Source: Arthrobacter ulcerisalmonis
GTDB taxonomy: Bacteria; Actinomycetota; Actinomycetes; Actinomycetales; Micrococcaceae
NCBI RefSeq assembly: GCF_900609065.1
Contig: NZ_UXAU01000013.1
Coordinates: forward strand, 1-64,000
Direction: 5' to 3'
DNA: 64,000 nt
Made by a program: the position numbers and the translations under genes. A model generated the notes under the pieces. The model ran no database searches. It was not told the origin of the DNA and saw nothing but the letters and a program-made list of their open reading frames with translations. Within the stretch, counting starts at the first letter, position 1. The number at the start of each line of letters is the position of its first letter. Below, piece by piece: positions 8,118 through 16,570 of this stretch.

Positions 8118-9571
8118 GAAGGGACCTTGGCGGGTTCGGGGGCCGATCCGATGGTGCGCAGCAGGCGCAGGGAATCGCGGCGGAGGTAGAGGAGGCCAAG
8201 TGTTGCGGCTCCAGCCACCAGGCCGGCCATCATGACGGCGAGGAAGGAGTTGGTCTGGACCGAGGCAATCCACCAGGCAATGGCACCGGTGGCCAGGCCC
8301 ACCAGGATGGGCAGCCAGATGCCCTGGGTCATGGACCGGAGGTTCACGCCCGCCTTGTGCAGTTGGTACAGGTAGCAAGGCAGCACCACCAGGAACATGA
8401 CCAGCGCCTGCGCGGCGGCGAGCCCGCCGAGGCCAAAGAACTGGGCGCCGCAGATCAGGGCTGGAATCAGAACCACCAGGCTGCCTGCCTGGATCATGAA
8501 GACGGTTCCGGAGCGGCCCAGGACCACCAGGAAGTCGTAGGCCAGGTCGCAGAGGATCTTGGCGAATGCGGCGACAACCAGCCAGGACAGGACCACCGCT
8601 GCCGGCAGCCAGGCTGAGCCGTAAATCACGTCGATGACCGGGGTGGAGCTGGCGGCCAAGAAAAGCAGCACCGGCAGTGCGGCACAGAGGACCACTGAGA
8701 CAATCGCTGAAAGCGTTGCGTTCATCTGCCCACGGTCGTTCTGCATGGCCGAGAAGGCCGCCGGCGCTACGCGTCGCAGCGGCTGGGACAAGATGCTCAC
8801 GGGCCAGCTGGAGAGGTTGAAGGCCAAGACGTACAGGCCCAGTCCGGTGGTACCGAGCACCACACCGGCGGTGAACTGGTCGGCATAGCCGATCACGAAG
8901 AAGATGATGCTGGTGCCTGCAAGGGGCAGGCCGAAGCGCAGCAGCGGCAGGAGGTAGTCGCGGTCCAGACCGAACCGGTAAGGCATCGGCGAGGCGCGGA
9001 GGAACATGACGGCGGTGAGGAGGCTGGCGGCCACTCGGCCAACAGCCAGCGCCATGGCGCCCATTCCGGTCAGGGCCAGCAGCAGCGAGATGCCCGCACC
9101 TACCCAGACGTTGGTCTGGTCGATGATCATCCGCTTCTTCTCAAGGAAGTTGCGTTGCAGCAGGGCCGCCGGGGACGCCACTACACCGTTGATGAAGACG
9201 CTGATGATCAGTACTCGGATCACGTCGGTGGCATCGGGATCGTTGACGGCCGCCGTGAAGATCGGGGCGGCCAGCAGCGCCAGCCCACAGAACAAGGCAC
9301 TGCCCGCCACCGAAATGGTGTTGACGGTGGGAACAATCTTGGCGGGGTCCGCTGGCCACCTGACGATGGCCAGCGAGACACCCAGTTCGTTGAAGCTCAG
9401 GACAGCCATGAGGGCAACAAGGGCCACGGCGAATGTACCGAAGGACTCAGGCCCCAGCACACGCGCCAAGGCGATGCCGATACCCAGGGTGCCCACTCGG
9501 GATAGCACCGTATTGAGGACGCTCCAGCCGAACGCGCCGGAGGCTCCCTGCCGCACCTCGCGGTGTTTCAT
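8114..9571 (-). CDS. Wzx-like oligosaccharide flippase
   Basis: A 485-residue integral membrane protein with about 12-14 hydrophobic segments. The start, GASGAFGWSVLNTVLSRVGT followed by IALARVLGPESFG, is typical of polysaccharide-synthesis exporters of the WzxC/Polysacc_synt type (MOP superfamily). It would flip the undecaprenyl-linked repeat unit across the membrane before Wzy polymerisation. The gene overlaps the aminotransferase upstream and the glycosyltransferase downstream by 4 nt each, so it is embedded in the operon. Confidence 0.85.
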   Translation of the reverse strand: MKHREVRQGASGAFGWSVLNTVLSRVGTLGIGIALARVLGPESFGTFAVALVALMAVLSFNELGVSLAIVRWPADPAKIVPTVNTISVAGSALFCGLALLAAPIFTAAVNDPDATDVIRVLIISVFINGVVASPAALLQRNFLEKKRMIIDQTNVWVGAGISLLLALTGMGAMALAVGRVAASLLTAVMFLRASPMPYRFGLDRDYLLPLLRFGLPLAGTSIIFFVIGYADQFTAGVVLGTTGLGLYVLAFNLSSWPVSILSQPLRRVAPAAFSAMQNDRGQMNATLSAIVSVVLCAALPVLLFLAASSTPVIDVIYGSAWLPAAVVLSWLVVAAFAKILCDLAYDFLVVLGRSGTVFMIQAGSLVVLIPALICGAQFFGLGGLAAAQALVMFLVVLPCYLYQLHKAGVNLRSMTQGIWLPILVGLATGAIAWWIASVQTNSFLAVMMAGLVAGAATLGLLYLRRDSLRLLRTIGSAPEPAKVPS

Positions 9572-10701
9572 CGCCGATTCATCGCCTTAATGAGGACCTC
9601 TGCTACGCGTTCCTGCTGGGCAACGGTGATGTGCGGGAAGATCGGCAGCGACAGGATCCGGCCAGCGGCGTGCTCGGTGACGGGGAAGGAACCTGCGGCC
9701 CAGCCGTCGCCCTCGTACGCGCCGCTGAGGTGCACCGGAATGGGGTAGTGGATTCCGGCGTGGATGCCTTCGGCCTGCAGTTCCGCCAGGACGGCGTCGC
9801 GATCGTCAACGCGCACCACGTATAGGTGCCACACGTCTTCGTTGCCGGGAGCCTGGACGGGAAGTTCGACGCCGGCCACACCGGCAAGCAGCTCGCCGTA
9901 CCGGGCTGCGGCGTCCCGACGCAGCTGGTTCCAGTGCTGTAGGCGGGCCAGCTTTGCCTTGAGCACCACAGCCTGGACGGTATCGAGGCGTGAGTTGATG
10001 CCCACGGCGTCGTGCCGGTACTTCACGGAACTACCGTGGGCGCCTAGCATGCGGACCTGTGCTGCCACGTCGGGGTCGTTGGTCAGCACGCCGCCGGCAT
10101 CGCCTGCGGCGCCGAGGTTCTTGCCAGGGTAGAAGCTGGTGCCGGCTGCCACACCCCAGGTGCCTGCGGGCCGGCCCAGTCGCGTGGCGCCCTGGGACTG
10201 TGCAGCGTCTTCGATGATGACGGCGCCGCAGGCCTCGGCGATGGGGAGGAGCTGCTCAACGAAGGCGCTCTGGCCGAAGAGGTGGACAGGCACTATCGCC
10301 TGGGTCCGCTCGGTGACTGCTGCCGCGACTGCTGCCGGGTCCATCAGGAGGTACTGGGGATCGACATCCACCGGGATGGGGATGGCGCCGATCCGGCTGA
10401 CAGCCTCTGCCGTGGCGATGAAGGTGTTGGCCGGCAGGATGACCTCGCCACCGGCGCGGACACCGCCGGCACGGAGGGCAAGCTCCAGGGCGTCGGTGCC
10501 GTTGGCCACGCCAACGCAATGCTGGGCTCCGGAAAATTCGGCGTAGGCGGTCTCGAATTCGGTGACTGCCGCGCCGCCAATGAAGGCCGCAGCTTCGAAG
10601 ACGACAGCTAGTTCGGCCATGACCTCGTCATGGACTTCGGCCTGCTGTGCGGCCAGGTCTACCAGCGGAACAACAGCGTGCACTGCTACTTCAACACTCA
10701 T
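9568..10701 (-). CDS. DegT/DnrJ/EryC1/StrS sugar aminotransferase (first of two)
   Basis: A 377-residue PLP enzyme. VPLVDLAAQQAEV at the N-terminus, GVANGTDALELALRAGG, EDAAQSQGA, and TSFYPGKNLGAAGDAGG are characteristic of this family; the Lys in SFYPGKNLG is the expected PLP-binding residue. Members transfer an amino group to a 3-keto or 4-keto nucleotide sugar. It follows the acyltransferase gene with an ATGA overlap; an aminotransferase beside an N-acyltransferase suggests an N-acylated amino sugar in the polymer. Regiochemistry is not deducible here. Confidence 0.88.
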   Translation of the reverse strand: MSVEVAVHAVVPLVDLAAQQAEVHDEVMAELAVVFEAAAFIGGAAVTEFETAYAEFSGAQHCVGVANGTDALELALRAGGVRAGGEVILPANTFIATAEAVSRIGAIPIPVDVDPQYLLMDPAAVAAAVTERTQAIVPVHLFGQSAFVEQLLPIAEACGAVIIEDAAQSQGATRLGRPAGTWGVAAGTSFYPGKNLGAAGDAGGVLTNDPDVAAQVRMLGAHGSSVKYRHDAVGINSRLDTVQAVVLKAKLARLQHWNQLRRDAAARYGELLAGVAGVELPVQAPGNEDVWHLYVVRVDDRDAVLAELQAEGIHAGIHYPIPVHLSGAYEGDGWAAGSFPVTEHAAGRILSLPIFPHITVAQQERVAEVLIKAMNRR

Positions 10702-11357
10702 GAGTTTCCCCCAAAAATAAAGTTGTCTTTGCCGATTTCGTGGGCCGGAACGCCCACCCAGGTCTGGCCCTCGGGCACGTTGGTCAAGACTGCTGCCCCC
10801 ATCCCGACAGTCGCGTAGGCGCCGACGGTCGTGCGTTCACGGACGCTGGAATTCATGCCCAGGTAGGCGGCTCGGCCAACCCGGACTCCGCCGCCCAGCG
10901 ACACGCCCGCAGCGAACGTGGCGAAGTCCGCTACGTCGTCGTCGTGCGTGAACGTCACCGAGGGCATCGCCACCACGTGGGAGCCCAGGGTGACCGCGGC
11001 GGTGAGGGTCACGTTGCGCAGCAGGATGGAGCCCCTGCCGATCCTGCAACCCTCGGGGAACTGCACGGACGGGTCAATCGCGGTGGCGTACCGGGCCTCG
11101 TTGATACCCATCGAGGTGAGCCGATCCACCACCGTTTCCCGGGCCCGGCCGGAGCCAATGCATACCAGTACGAAAGCATGGGTGTACTTGACGGCATCGT
11201 CGATCGTCCCCAGGATGGGGGCGTCATCGACGGTCACCCCCGCCAATTCCTTGTTGTCATCGAGAATTCCGACGACGTCGTACTGGCCGCTGCTGCGCAC
11301 CATGGCCAGGACTTCCCTGGCCAGGCCGCTGGCAGCAATCAGAATGAGCTCACTCAT
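10698..11357 (-). CDS. NeuD/PglD-family sugar O/N-acyltransferase
   Basis: A 219-residue protein with an N-terminal nucleotide-sugar binding region (LILIAASGLAREVLAM, VVGILDDNKELAG) as in PglD/NeuD, followed by left-handed beta-helix hexapeptide repeats (for example CRIGRGSILLRNV and GVSLGGGVRVG). It ends with VGVPAHEIG, typical of hexapeptide acyltransferases. It probably acylates the amino sugar made by a neighbouring aminotransferase. Both ends overlap neighbours by 4 nt. Confidence 0.85.
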   Translation of the reverse strand: MSELILIAASGLAREVLAMVRSSGQYDVVGILDDNKELAGVTVDDAPILGTIDDAVKYTHAFVLVCIGSGRARETVVDRLTSMGINEARYATAIDPSVQFPEGCRIGRGSILLRNVTLTAAVTLGSHVVAMPSVTFTHDDDVADFATFAAGVSLGGGVRVGRAAYLGMNSSVRERTTVGAYATVGMGAAVLTNVPEGQTWVGVPAHEIGKDNFIFGGNS

Positions 11358-12520
11358 GTAGAAGCCTCGGTGGCCGCGTCTCGGATGGTGCTGATGATGC
11401 GGTTGAGGCTTTCGTCGTCGAGCTCGTGGTAGACGGGCAGGATGAGGGTGCGGTCGTTGAGGCGTTCGGTGTGCTGCAGGCTGGCGTTGCCGCCGTCGCG
11501 CCAGCGGTACGCCGGCTGGCGGTGGGCCGCCATGATGCCGCGACGGGCAGAGATACCAGCGTCGGCGAGCTTCTCCATCAAGGCCTCACGGCTGATGGGG
11601 AATGCCGGCAGTACTTCGACCCAGAACGACTGGTAGTTGGTGGTGCCGTAGGGCGGATCCGAGACCAGGCGCAGGCCGCGGATGCCGGAAAGTCCAGCCA
11701 CGTAACGGGCAGCGATGTCGCGGCGCTGCTCAAGGATGCCGGGCAGCCGGCGGAGCTGGACCAGGCCCACGGCGGCCTGCAGGTCAGTCATCCGGTAGTT
11801 GAATCCTACTTCGAGATACATTTCCGGCGGGGCCAGCACGGAGCCGTGCCGGTCCGTGGCCGAAACACTCATGGAGTGCTCGCGGAGCGTCCGGGCGCGG
11901 GCGGCCCAGTCGGCGCGGTTGGTGGTCAGCATGCCACCCTCACCCGTGGTGAGGATCTTGCGCGGGTGGAAGGACCACACGGAAACGTCGGCGCCAATAC
12001 CCACCGGGCGGCCCTTGTAGGTGGAACCCACGCCGCAGGCAGCGTCCTCAATGATGGAGATTTCATGCCGGTCGCAGAGTTCCCGGATGGGATCCATGTC
12101 CAGCGGCACGCCGCCCTGGTCCACCACGATGACCGCACGGGTATCCATGGTCAGGGCTGCATGCAAGGTTTCGGCGGTGACGTTGCCGGTGGCCGGATCA
12201 ACGTCGCAGAACACTGGCCGGGCCCCCACGTAGGTGACGGCGTTGGCCGTGGCGATGAAGGACAGGGACGGGACCAGGACATCGTCGCCCGGGCCGATAC
12301 CAGCGACCACCAGGGCCAGGTGCAGGGCCGTGGTGCAGCTTGAGGTGGCCACAGCGTGCCGCACACCCATGGTGGTGGCGAACTGGGCTTCGAATTCCTT
12401 GACCTTGGGGCCCTGGGCCACCCAGCCGGAGGCGATGACCTCGGCGAGGGCGTCGGCTTCCTCCTGGCCGAGGAGGGGCTTCATCACACTGATGCGGGAA
12501 AGTACGGTCTCGGCGCTCAT
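11354..12520 (-). CDS. DegT/DnrJ/EryC1/StrS sugar aminotransferase (second of two)
   Basis: A 388-residue PLP enzyme with KPLLGQEEADALAEVIASG, ATSSCTTALHLALVVAGIG, EDAACGVGSTYKG and SVWSFHPRKILTTGEGG; the Lys in HPRKILTTGEGG is the expected Schiff-base residue. It is clearly in the same family as the product of 9568-10701 but not a close duplicate, so the locus may make two amino sugars or one diamino sugar. ATG 12520 gives an ATGA overlap with the epimerase stop. Confidence 0.88.
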   Translation of the reverse strand: MSAETVLSRISVMKPLLGQEEADALAEVIASGWVAQGPKVKEFEAQFATTMGVRHAVATSSCTTALHLALVVAGIGPGDDVLVPSLSFIATANAVTYVGARPVFCDVDPATGNVTAETLHAALTMDTRAVIVVDQGGVPLDMDPIRELCDRHEISIIEDAACGVGSTYKGRPVGIGADVSVWSFHPRKILTTGEGGMLTTNRADWAARARTLREHSMSVSATDRHGSVLAPPEMYLEVGFNYRMTDLQAAVGLVQLRRLPGILEQRRDIAARYVAGLSGIRGLRLVSDPPYGTTNYQSFWVEVLPAFPISREALMEKLADAGISARRGIMAAHRQPAYRWRDGGNASLQHTERLNDRTLILPVYHELDDESLNRIISTIRDAATEAST

Positions 12521-13512
12521 TTGGTGGCGACCTTTCGGGTTGCAGCAATCTCGGCGCGCAGCGGGGTCCACCAGGTGACCAGCTCGCGGAGGCCTTCCTC
12601 GAGCCCAACTTCCGTGTGGAAGCCAAGGTCGCGGGCGGCTGCGCTGGTGTCAGCGAGGCGGCGGACTACGCCGTTCACGGCACGGTCCGGGCCGTGTTCT
12701 ACGGCGAGGTCCGAATCCATGGCCCGAAGCAAGGCCTGGGCCAGTTCGAGCAGGCTCGATTCGGTGCCGCTGGCCACGTTGTAGACGCCGGAGGTGATGT
12801 CGCTGGCGGCGGCCAGCACGTTGGCGCGGGCCACGTCAGCGGTGTAGACGAAGTCCATGGTCTGCAGGCCGTCACCGAAGATCAGCGGCGACTGACCGTC
12901 CATGATCCGTTCCATCCAGCGCACCAGGACCTCGGTGTAGAGGCCGTGGACGTCCATGCGGGGGCCGTAGACGTTGAAGTAGCGCAGCATCACGTAGTTC
13001 AGGCCGCTCATGGCCTGGAAGCTGCGGGCCATGCCCTCGTTGAAGGACTTGGCGGCACCGTAGAACGTGTCGTTGTTGCCGTGGTGGTGCTTCTCGCCGG
13101 TGGGGAATTCTTCGGCCATGCCGTACACGGAGGCGCTGGAGGCGGAGATGAGCTTGTCCACCTTGTGCTCCGCTGCTGCTTCCATGACGTTGAAGGAGCC
13201 GTCAACCAGGACCTCCAGCGCCAGGCGCGGTTCTTCAGCGCACTGGGTGATGCGGATGGCTGCCTGGTGGAAGACCAGGTCCTTGCCCTTGGTGAGGTCG
13301 TGGATGAGGTCACGGTTCTGGATGTTGCCATCCACCAGTTCCACCTTGCCGGTCTGCAACGCGCCGAACAGGTTGTCGCGGCGGCCGCGGACCATGTTGT
13401 CCAGGACGTCGATGTGGTTCACGCCGGCGGCCAGCAACTGGTCAACAAGGGTGGATCCGATAGTACCGGCGCCGCCGGTAACAAGGACGTTTGCGCCTTT
13501 AAGGGTGCTCAC
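12517..13512 (-). CDS. NAD-dependent nucleotide-sugar epimerase/dehydratase
   Basis: A 331-residue extended short-chain dehydrogenase. The NAD-binding TGGAGTIG is at 12-19, SASSASVYG and FYGAAK supply the Ser and the Y-x3-K catalytic pair, and RYFNVYGPRMD and GDGLQTMDFVYTADVARA match UDP-glucose/UDP-GlcNAc 4-epimerase-like enzymes. It would act on a nucleotide sugar before the aminotransferases. The start is GTG and forms a GTGA overlap with the upstream oxidoreductase stop. The actual substrate is undetermined. Confidence 0.85.
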   Translation of the reverse strand: MSTLKGANVLVTGGAGTIGSTLVDQLLAAGVNHIDVLDNMVRGRRDNLFGALQTGKVELVDGNIQNRDLIHDLTKGKDLVFHQAAIRITQCAEEPRLALEVLVDGSFNVMEAAAEHKVDKLISASSASVYGMAEEFPTGEKHHHGNNDTFYGAAKSFNEGMARSFQAMSGLNYVMLRYFNVYGPRMDVHGLYTEVLVRWMERIMDGQSPLIFGDGLQTMDFVYTADVARANVLAAASDITSGVYNVASGTESSLLELAQALLRAMDSDLAVEHGPDRAVNGVVRRLADTSAAARDLGFHTEVGLEEGLRELVTWWTPLRAEIAATRKVATK

Positions 13513-14633
13513 AGTGCGCGCTCCATTCCGGCGCCTGCGCCAGCTAGTTCAGAACCTTCAACGGGGGAAGCCTGGCCGGACTGGCTCAGGCTGCGGGTAA
13601 CAGCTTCGAGGACGGAGAGGACCCGGAGGCCGGATTCGCCGCCGGTGCGGGCCTGGCGGCCGCCGCGGATGCAGGAGGCGAGCTCCTCGACCACCTGGGC
13701 CAGGGCTTCGCGCTCAACCAGGGCGGGGGACCAGGTGTCGCCAAGCCGGTAGGAGACGGCCGTGGAGGCCTTCTCGCCGAAGGACTTCGGCTGCCGGTCA
13801 AGGCTCACGCCACGGTCGTAGACGCTGAGGCGCTGCTGCGGGTTCAGGTCATCCCAGACCAGGGTGCGCTTGGAGCCACCGATCACCATCTGGCGGATCT
13901 TGGTGGGGCTGAGCCAGTTCACGTGCACGTGGGCGGTGACGTCGTTGGCCAGCCGGAAGTTCAGGTGGCCCACGCAGTCGCGGCCGGTGCCCAGCGGGTC
14001 GGAGCCAAACGCTGAGACCTCCACAGGGTTCAGGCCACCCGGCAGGATGAAGTCCAGGATGGACAGGTCGTGCGGTGCCAGGTCCCAGAAGACGTCGACG
14101 TCGGGCTGGACCAGGCCAAGGTTGATGCGGGTGGAGTCGACGTACAGGATGTCGCCCAGGGAGCCGCTCTGCACGAGTTCCTGCATCTTCAGGACCGCGG
14201 GGGTGTAGCAGTACGTGTGGTCTGCCATCAGTACCAGGCCATTGGCTTCAGCGGTCTGGACCATTTCCAGGCCGTGCGCCCGGTTGTCGGCCAGCGGCTT
14301 CTCCACGAGGACGTGCTTGCCGGCGCGCAGCGCGGTCATGACGGTCCCGTAGTGGGTGCGGGCCGGCGTCGCGATGGCCACGGCGTCCAGGTCGAAGGTG
14401 TCCAGGAGTTCGTCGAGGCTCTCGACCACCGGGATGTCTCCGAGGCTGGAGGCGAGCTTCTGGGCCCGGGCCAGGTCCAGGTCGCAAATGGCGACGAGCT
14501 GCCAATCGGGGCTGGCCTGCAGGTTGCGGGCCAGGTTTGGTCCCCAGTAGCCGGCGCCGACGACGGCGATCCGGAGTTTCCGATCGGAGTGCTGTGAGGA
14601 TTCAGCATGAGGTGCGGTAACTGATGCGTTCAT
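13509..14633 (-). CDS. Gfo/Idh/MocA-family nucleotide-sugar oxidoreductase
   Basis: A 374-residue protein with Rossmann start RIAVVGAGYWGPNLARNLQ, the EKPLA motif (GKHVLVEKPLADN) carrying the catalytic Lys, and the C-terminal substrate domain including VFWDLAPHDLSI. Relatives such as WlbA oxidise C-3 of UDP-GlcNAcA to create the ketone used by a DegT aminotransferase. ATG 14633 is chosen because the longer frame lacks a ribosome-binding site and overlaps the 31-nt gap after the transferase gene. With the two aminotransferases and acyltransferase it forms a plausible amino-sugar module. Confidence 0.8.
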   Translation of the reverse strand: MNASVTAPHAESSQHSDRKLRIAVVGAGYWGPNLARNLQASPDWQLVAICDLDLARAQKLASSLGDIPVVESLDELLDTFDLDAVAIATPARTHYGTVMTALRAGKHVLVEKPLADNRAHGLEMVQTAEANGLVLMADHTYCYTPAVLKMQELVQSGSLGDILYVDSTRINLGLVQPDVDVFWDLAPHDLSILDFILPGGLNPVEVSAFGSDPLGTGRDCVGHLNFRLANDVTAHVHVNWLSPTKIRQMVIGGSKRTLVWDDLNPQQRLSVYDRGVSLDRQPKSFGEKASTAVSYRLGDTWSPALVEREALAQVVEELASCIRGGRQARTGGESGLRVLSVLEAVTRSLSQSGQASPVEGSELAGAGAGMERAL

Positions 14634-14664
14634 GGTTCTTTCTTTTCCCGAAGATGGTTGATGT

Positions 14665-16260
14665 TTAGTAGGCGCCGGACGGTCGAATGACTGTCCGGAA
14701 CGTGCGCCAAAGAATGATGAGGTCACCGGCGATTGACCAGTTTTCGACGTAGTAGAGATCCAGCCGGACAGCTTCGTCCCAGGGCAGGTCCGAGCGGCCG
14801 TTGATCTGCCACAGCCCCGTGATGCCGGGCTTGATGAGCAGCCGGCGGCGGGTGTGCTGCTCGTAGCCGACCACTTCGCTGCCGAGCGGCGGGCGGGGGC
14901 CCACCATGCTCATGTCGCCAATGACCACGTTCCACAGCTGGGGGAGTTCGTCGAGGGAGTACTTGCGCATCCAGGTTCCGCAGCGGGTGACCCGGGGATC
15001 GTTACGGAGCTTGAACAGGGCGCCGTTGCCCTGGTTTTGGTGCTGTAGGCCAGCCAGCTGTGCCTCGGCATCAACCACCATGGAACGGAACTTGAACATC
15101 CCGAAGACCTGGCCGTCCTTGCCGATCCGGTCCTGGCGGAAGAGGACGGGGCCCGGGCTGTCCAGCCTGACGATGATCGCCAGGGCCAGCAGGACCGGTG
15201 AGAGGACCAGGAGTGCGCCCAGGGCAAGGGTGGCGTCCAGGGCGCGCTTAAGGGCGTGCTTGGCGCCGGAGTACTGCGGAATATCGACGTGCATCAGCGG
15301 CAGGCCCTCCACAGGGCGCCAGTGGATGCGGGGACCCGCAACGTTGGTGAGGGTAGCTGCCAGGATCAGTTCGGCTGAGGATTCCTCAAGCTTCCACCCC
15401 AGTTCGCGGATGAACCTGTTGCCACCTGGCAGCGGGCCGGCCACGATCACGGAATCGGCGTCGGCAACCTTGACTGCCCTGGCGATGTCGTCGGTAGAGG
15501 ACAACACGGACACCGGCATGCCTTCCACCCGGAAGTTGCCGCCGCGGCGGGCACCCGGCAGGCAGACGCCCAGGATGTCGTACACGGCGCCGGACTTCTT
15601 GCGGACCTGCTGCACCACGTAGCGGACGTCCTCGGGATCGCCGACGACGATGGTGCGGGACAGGTGCCGCCCCTTCGCCTTTTCGGCGGTGAGGCGCCGC
15701 CGGAAGGCCCAGCGGTTCAGGGTGAGGGCCGCCAGGCCCACGGGCAGGGACACCGTGACGAATGCGTCCGCGCCGTCGACGGAGAAAATCACGGCGAAGA
15801 TCGCCATCAAGCCGAAGACCCGAAGGGTGGCCGAGGCCACCCCCTTGTATTCGTCGGCGCCGATGCCGAGGACTTTAGCGTCACGGGTGTGGTAAATCTC
15901 CAGGGAGGCGAGCCAGCTCAGCGTCACGACGAGTCCCGTGACGACGGCGGCAACACCGGCGCGGCCGCTGGTGGCGCCTGCGGTGGTGGTGATGTAACCC
16001 AGGGCGACCGCCCCGGCTACGAAGAGTGTGTCGGCGCCGCGGATCAGGTTGCGGTGCGCGGAGCTCCAGGCTTCGGCTGCGAGCCTGCCCTCGGACTTGA
16101 CCGGGGTAATTGTTGAACCGGCAGTTGACGGCCGCAGAACCCGGGTTCCTGCGGGTTCCGCCGCCGTCAACTGCGGAGTTGTCGTCCGTTGTGCAGCAAC
16201 TGACGCAACAGGCCACTCACGGACTGAGCGCCGGCTTCTGGCTACTGGGATCTCGACCAT
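14665..16260 (-). CDS. Polyprenyl glycosylphosphotransferase (WbaP/CpsE-type initiating enzyme)
   Basis: A 531-residue membrane protein. About 75 N-terminal residues are hydrophilic, then four to five membrane segments, a CoA-binding-like domain, and the C-terminal bacterial sugar transferase domain: VRLDSPGPVLFRQDRIG, MFKFRSM, YSLDELPQLWNVV, MSMVGPRPPL and KPGITGLWQINGRSD. It transfers a sugar-1-phosphate to undecaprenyl phosphate to start repeat-unit assembly. It is the first gene of the operon. ATG 16260 has GGAAAGGG just upstream. Confidence 0.9.
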   Translation of the reverse strand: MVEIPVARSRRSVREWPVASVAAQRTTTPQLTAAEPAGTRVLRPSTAGSTITPVKSEGRLAAEAWSSAHRNLIRGADTLFVAGAVALGYITTTAGATSGRAGVAAVVTGLVVTLSWLASLEIYHTRDAKVLGIGADEYKGVASATLRVFGLMAIFAVIFSVDGADAFVTVSLPVGLAALTLNRWAFRRRLTAEKAKGRHLSRTIVVGDPEDVRYVVQQVRKKSGAVYDILGVCLPGARRGGNFRVEGMPVSVLSSTDDIARAVKVADADSVIVAGPLPGGNRFIRELGWKLEESSAELILAATLTNVAGPRIHWRPVEGLPLMHVDIPQYSGAKHALKRALDATLALGALLVLSPVLLALAIIVRLDSPGPVLFRQDRIGKDGQVFGMFKFRSMVVDAEAQLAGLQHQNQGNGALFKLRNDPRVTRCGTWMRKYSLDELPQLWNVVIGDMSMVGPRPPLGSEVVGYEQHTRRRLLIKPGITGLWQINGRSDLPWDEAVRLDLYYVENWSIAGDLIILWRTFRTVIRPSGAY

Positions 16261-16453
16261 AGTTGCCCTTTCCGGCGTCTTCCGCCTGTGTTGTTGGCCT
16301 TGATGCAAAATTAGCCACTTCGGGGGTCCGGACGCCGCTGTTTAGGGGGTCCATTGTGGGTCTGGGGAGCCAACACTGCGGATACTGCGGGTACCTGCAA
16401 TTGCTGTCATTTCGGGCTCATGGATGAGGTGGCGAACGGGGCTGTTTCAGTCC

Positions 16454-16482
16454 AAAAATTCCTTGTGTCACAAGGAATTTTT
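16454..16482. promoter_or_regulatory. 29-bp palindrome: operator or bidirectional terminator
   Basis: Perfect 14-nt arms (AAAAATTCCTTGTG and its complement) flank a single T at 16468. As DNA it looks like a dimeric regulator site in the control region of the polysaccharide operon. As RNA, the A-tract/T-tract ends make it a possible terminator on either strand. The two readings cannot be separated from sequence. Confidence 0.6.
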
Positions 16483-16513
16483 GCTGCGACGCAGGACCCG
16501 ATACGGGCGCGAA

Positions 16514-16546
16514 AAGGGCCGCCCCAGCAGCGCTGGAACGGCCCTT
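16514..16546 (-). terminator. Intrinsic terminator of the LuxR-family gene
   Basis: An 8-bp stem AAGGGCCG (16514-16521) with CGGCCCTT (16539-16546), with an inner CCAGC/GCTGG stem in its loop, lies 24 nt after the stop. On the minus strand it ends in a short T-run (CCCTTTTC). Confidence 0.6.
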
Positions 16547-16570
16547 CGGAAGGTGCTTGGCGCGTGGTGC

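Larger units (their letters stand above)
16261..16570. other. Intergenic region heading the polysaccharide operon
   Basis: These 310 bases separate luxR-type gene and the first polysaccharide gene, both on the minus strand. They hold a terminator for the regulator gene and a strong 29-bp palindrome, listed separately, and then about 190 bases in which the operon promoter and a leader should lie. I cannot name a convincing -35/-10 pair; TAATTT on the minus strand near 16310 is a weak candidate. Confidence 0.5.
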
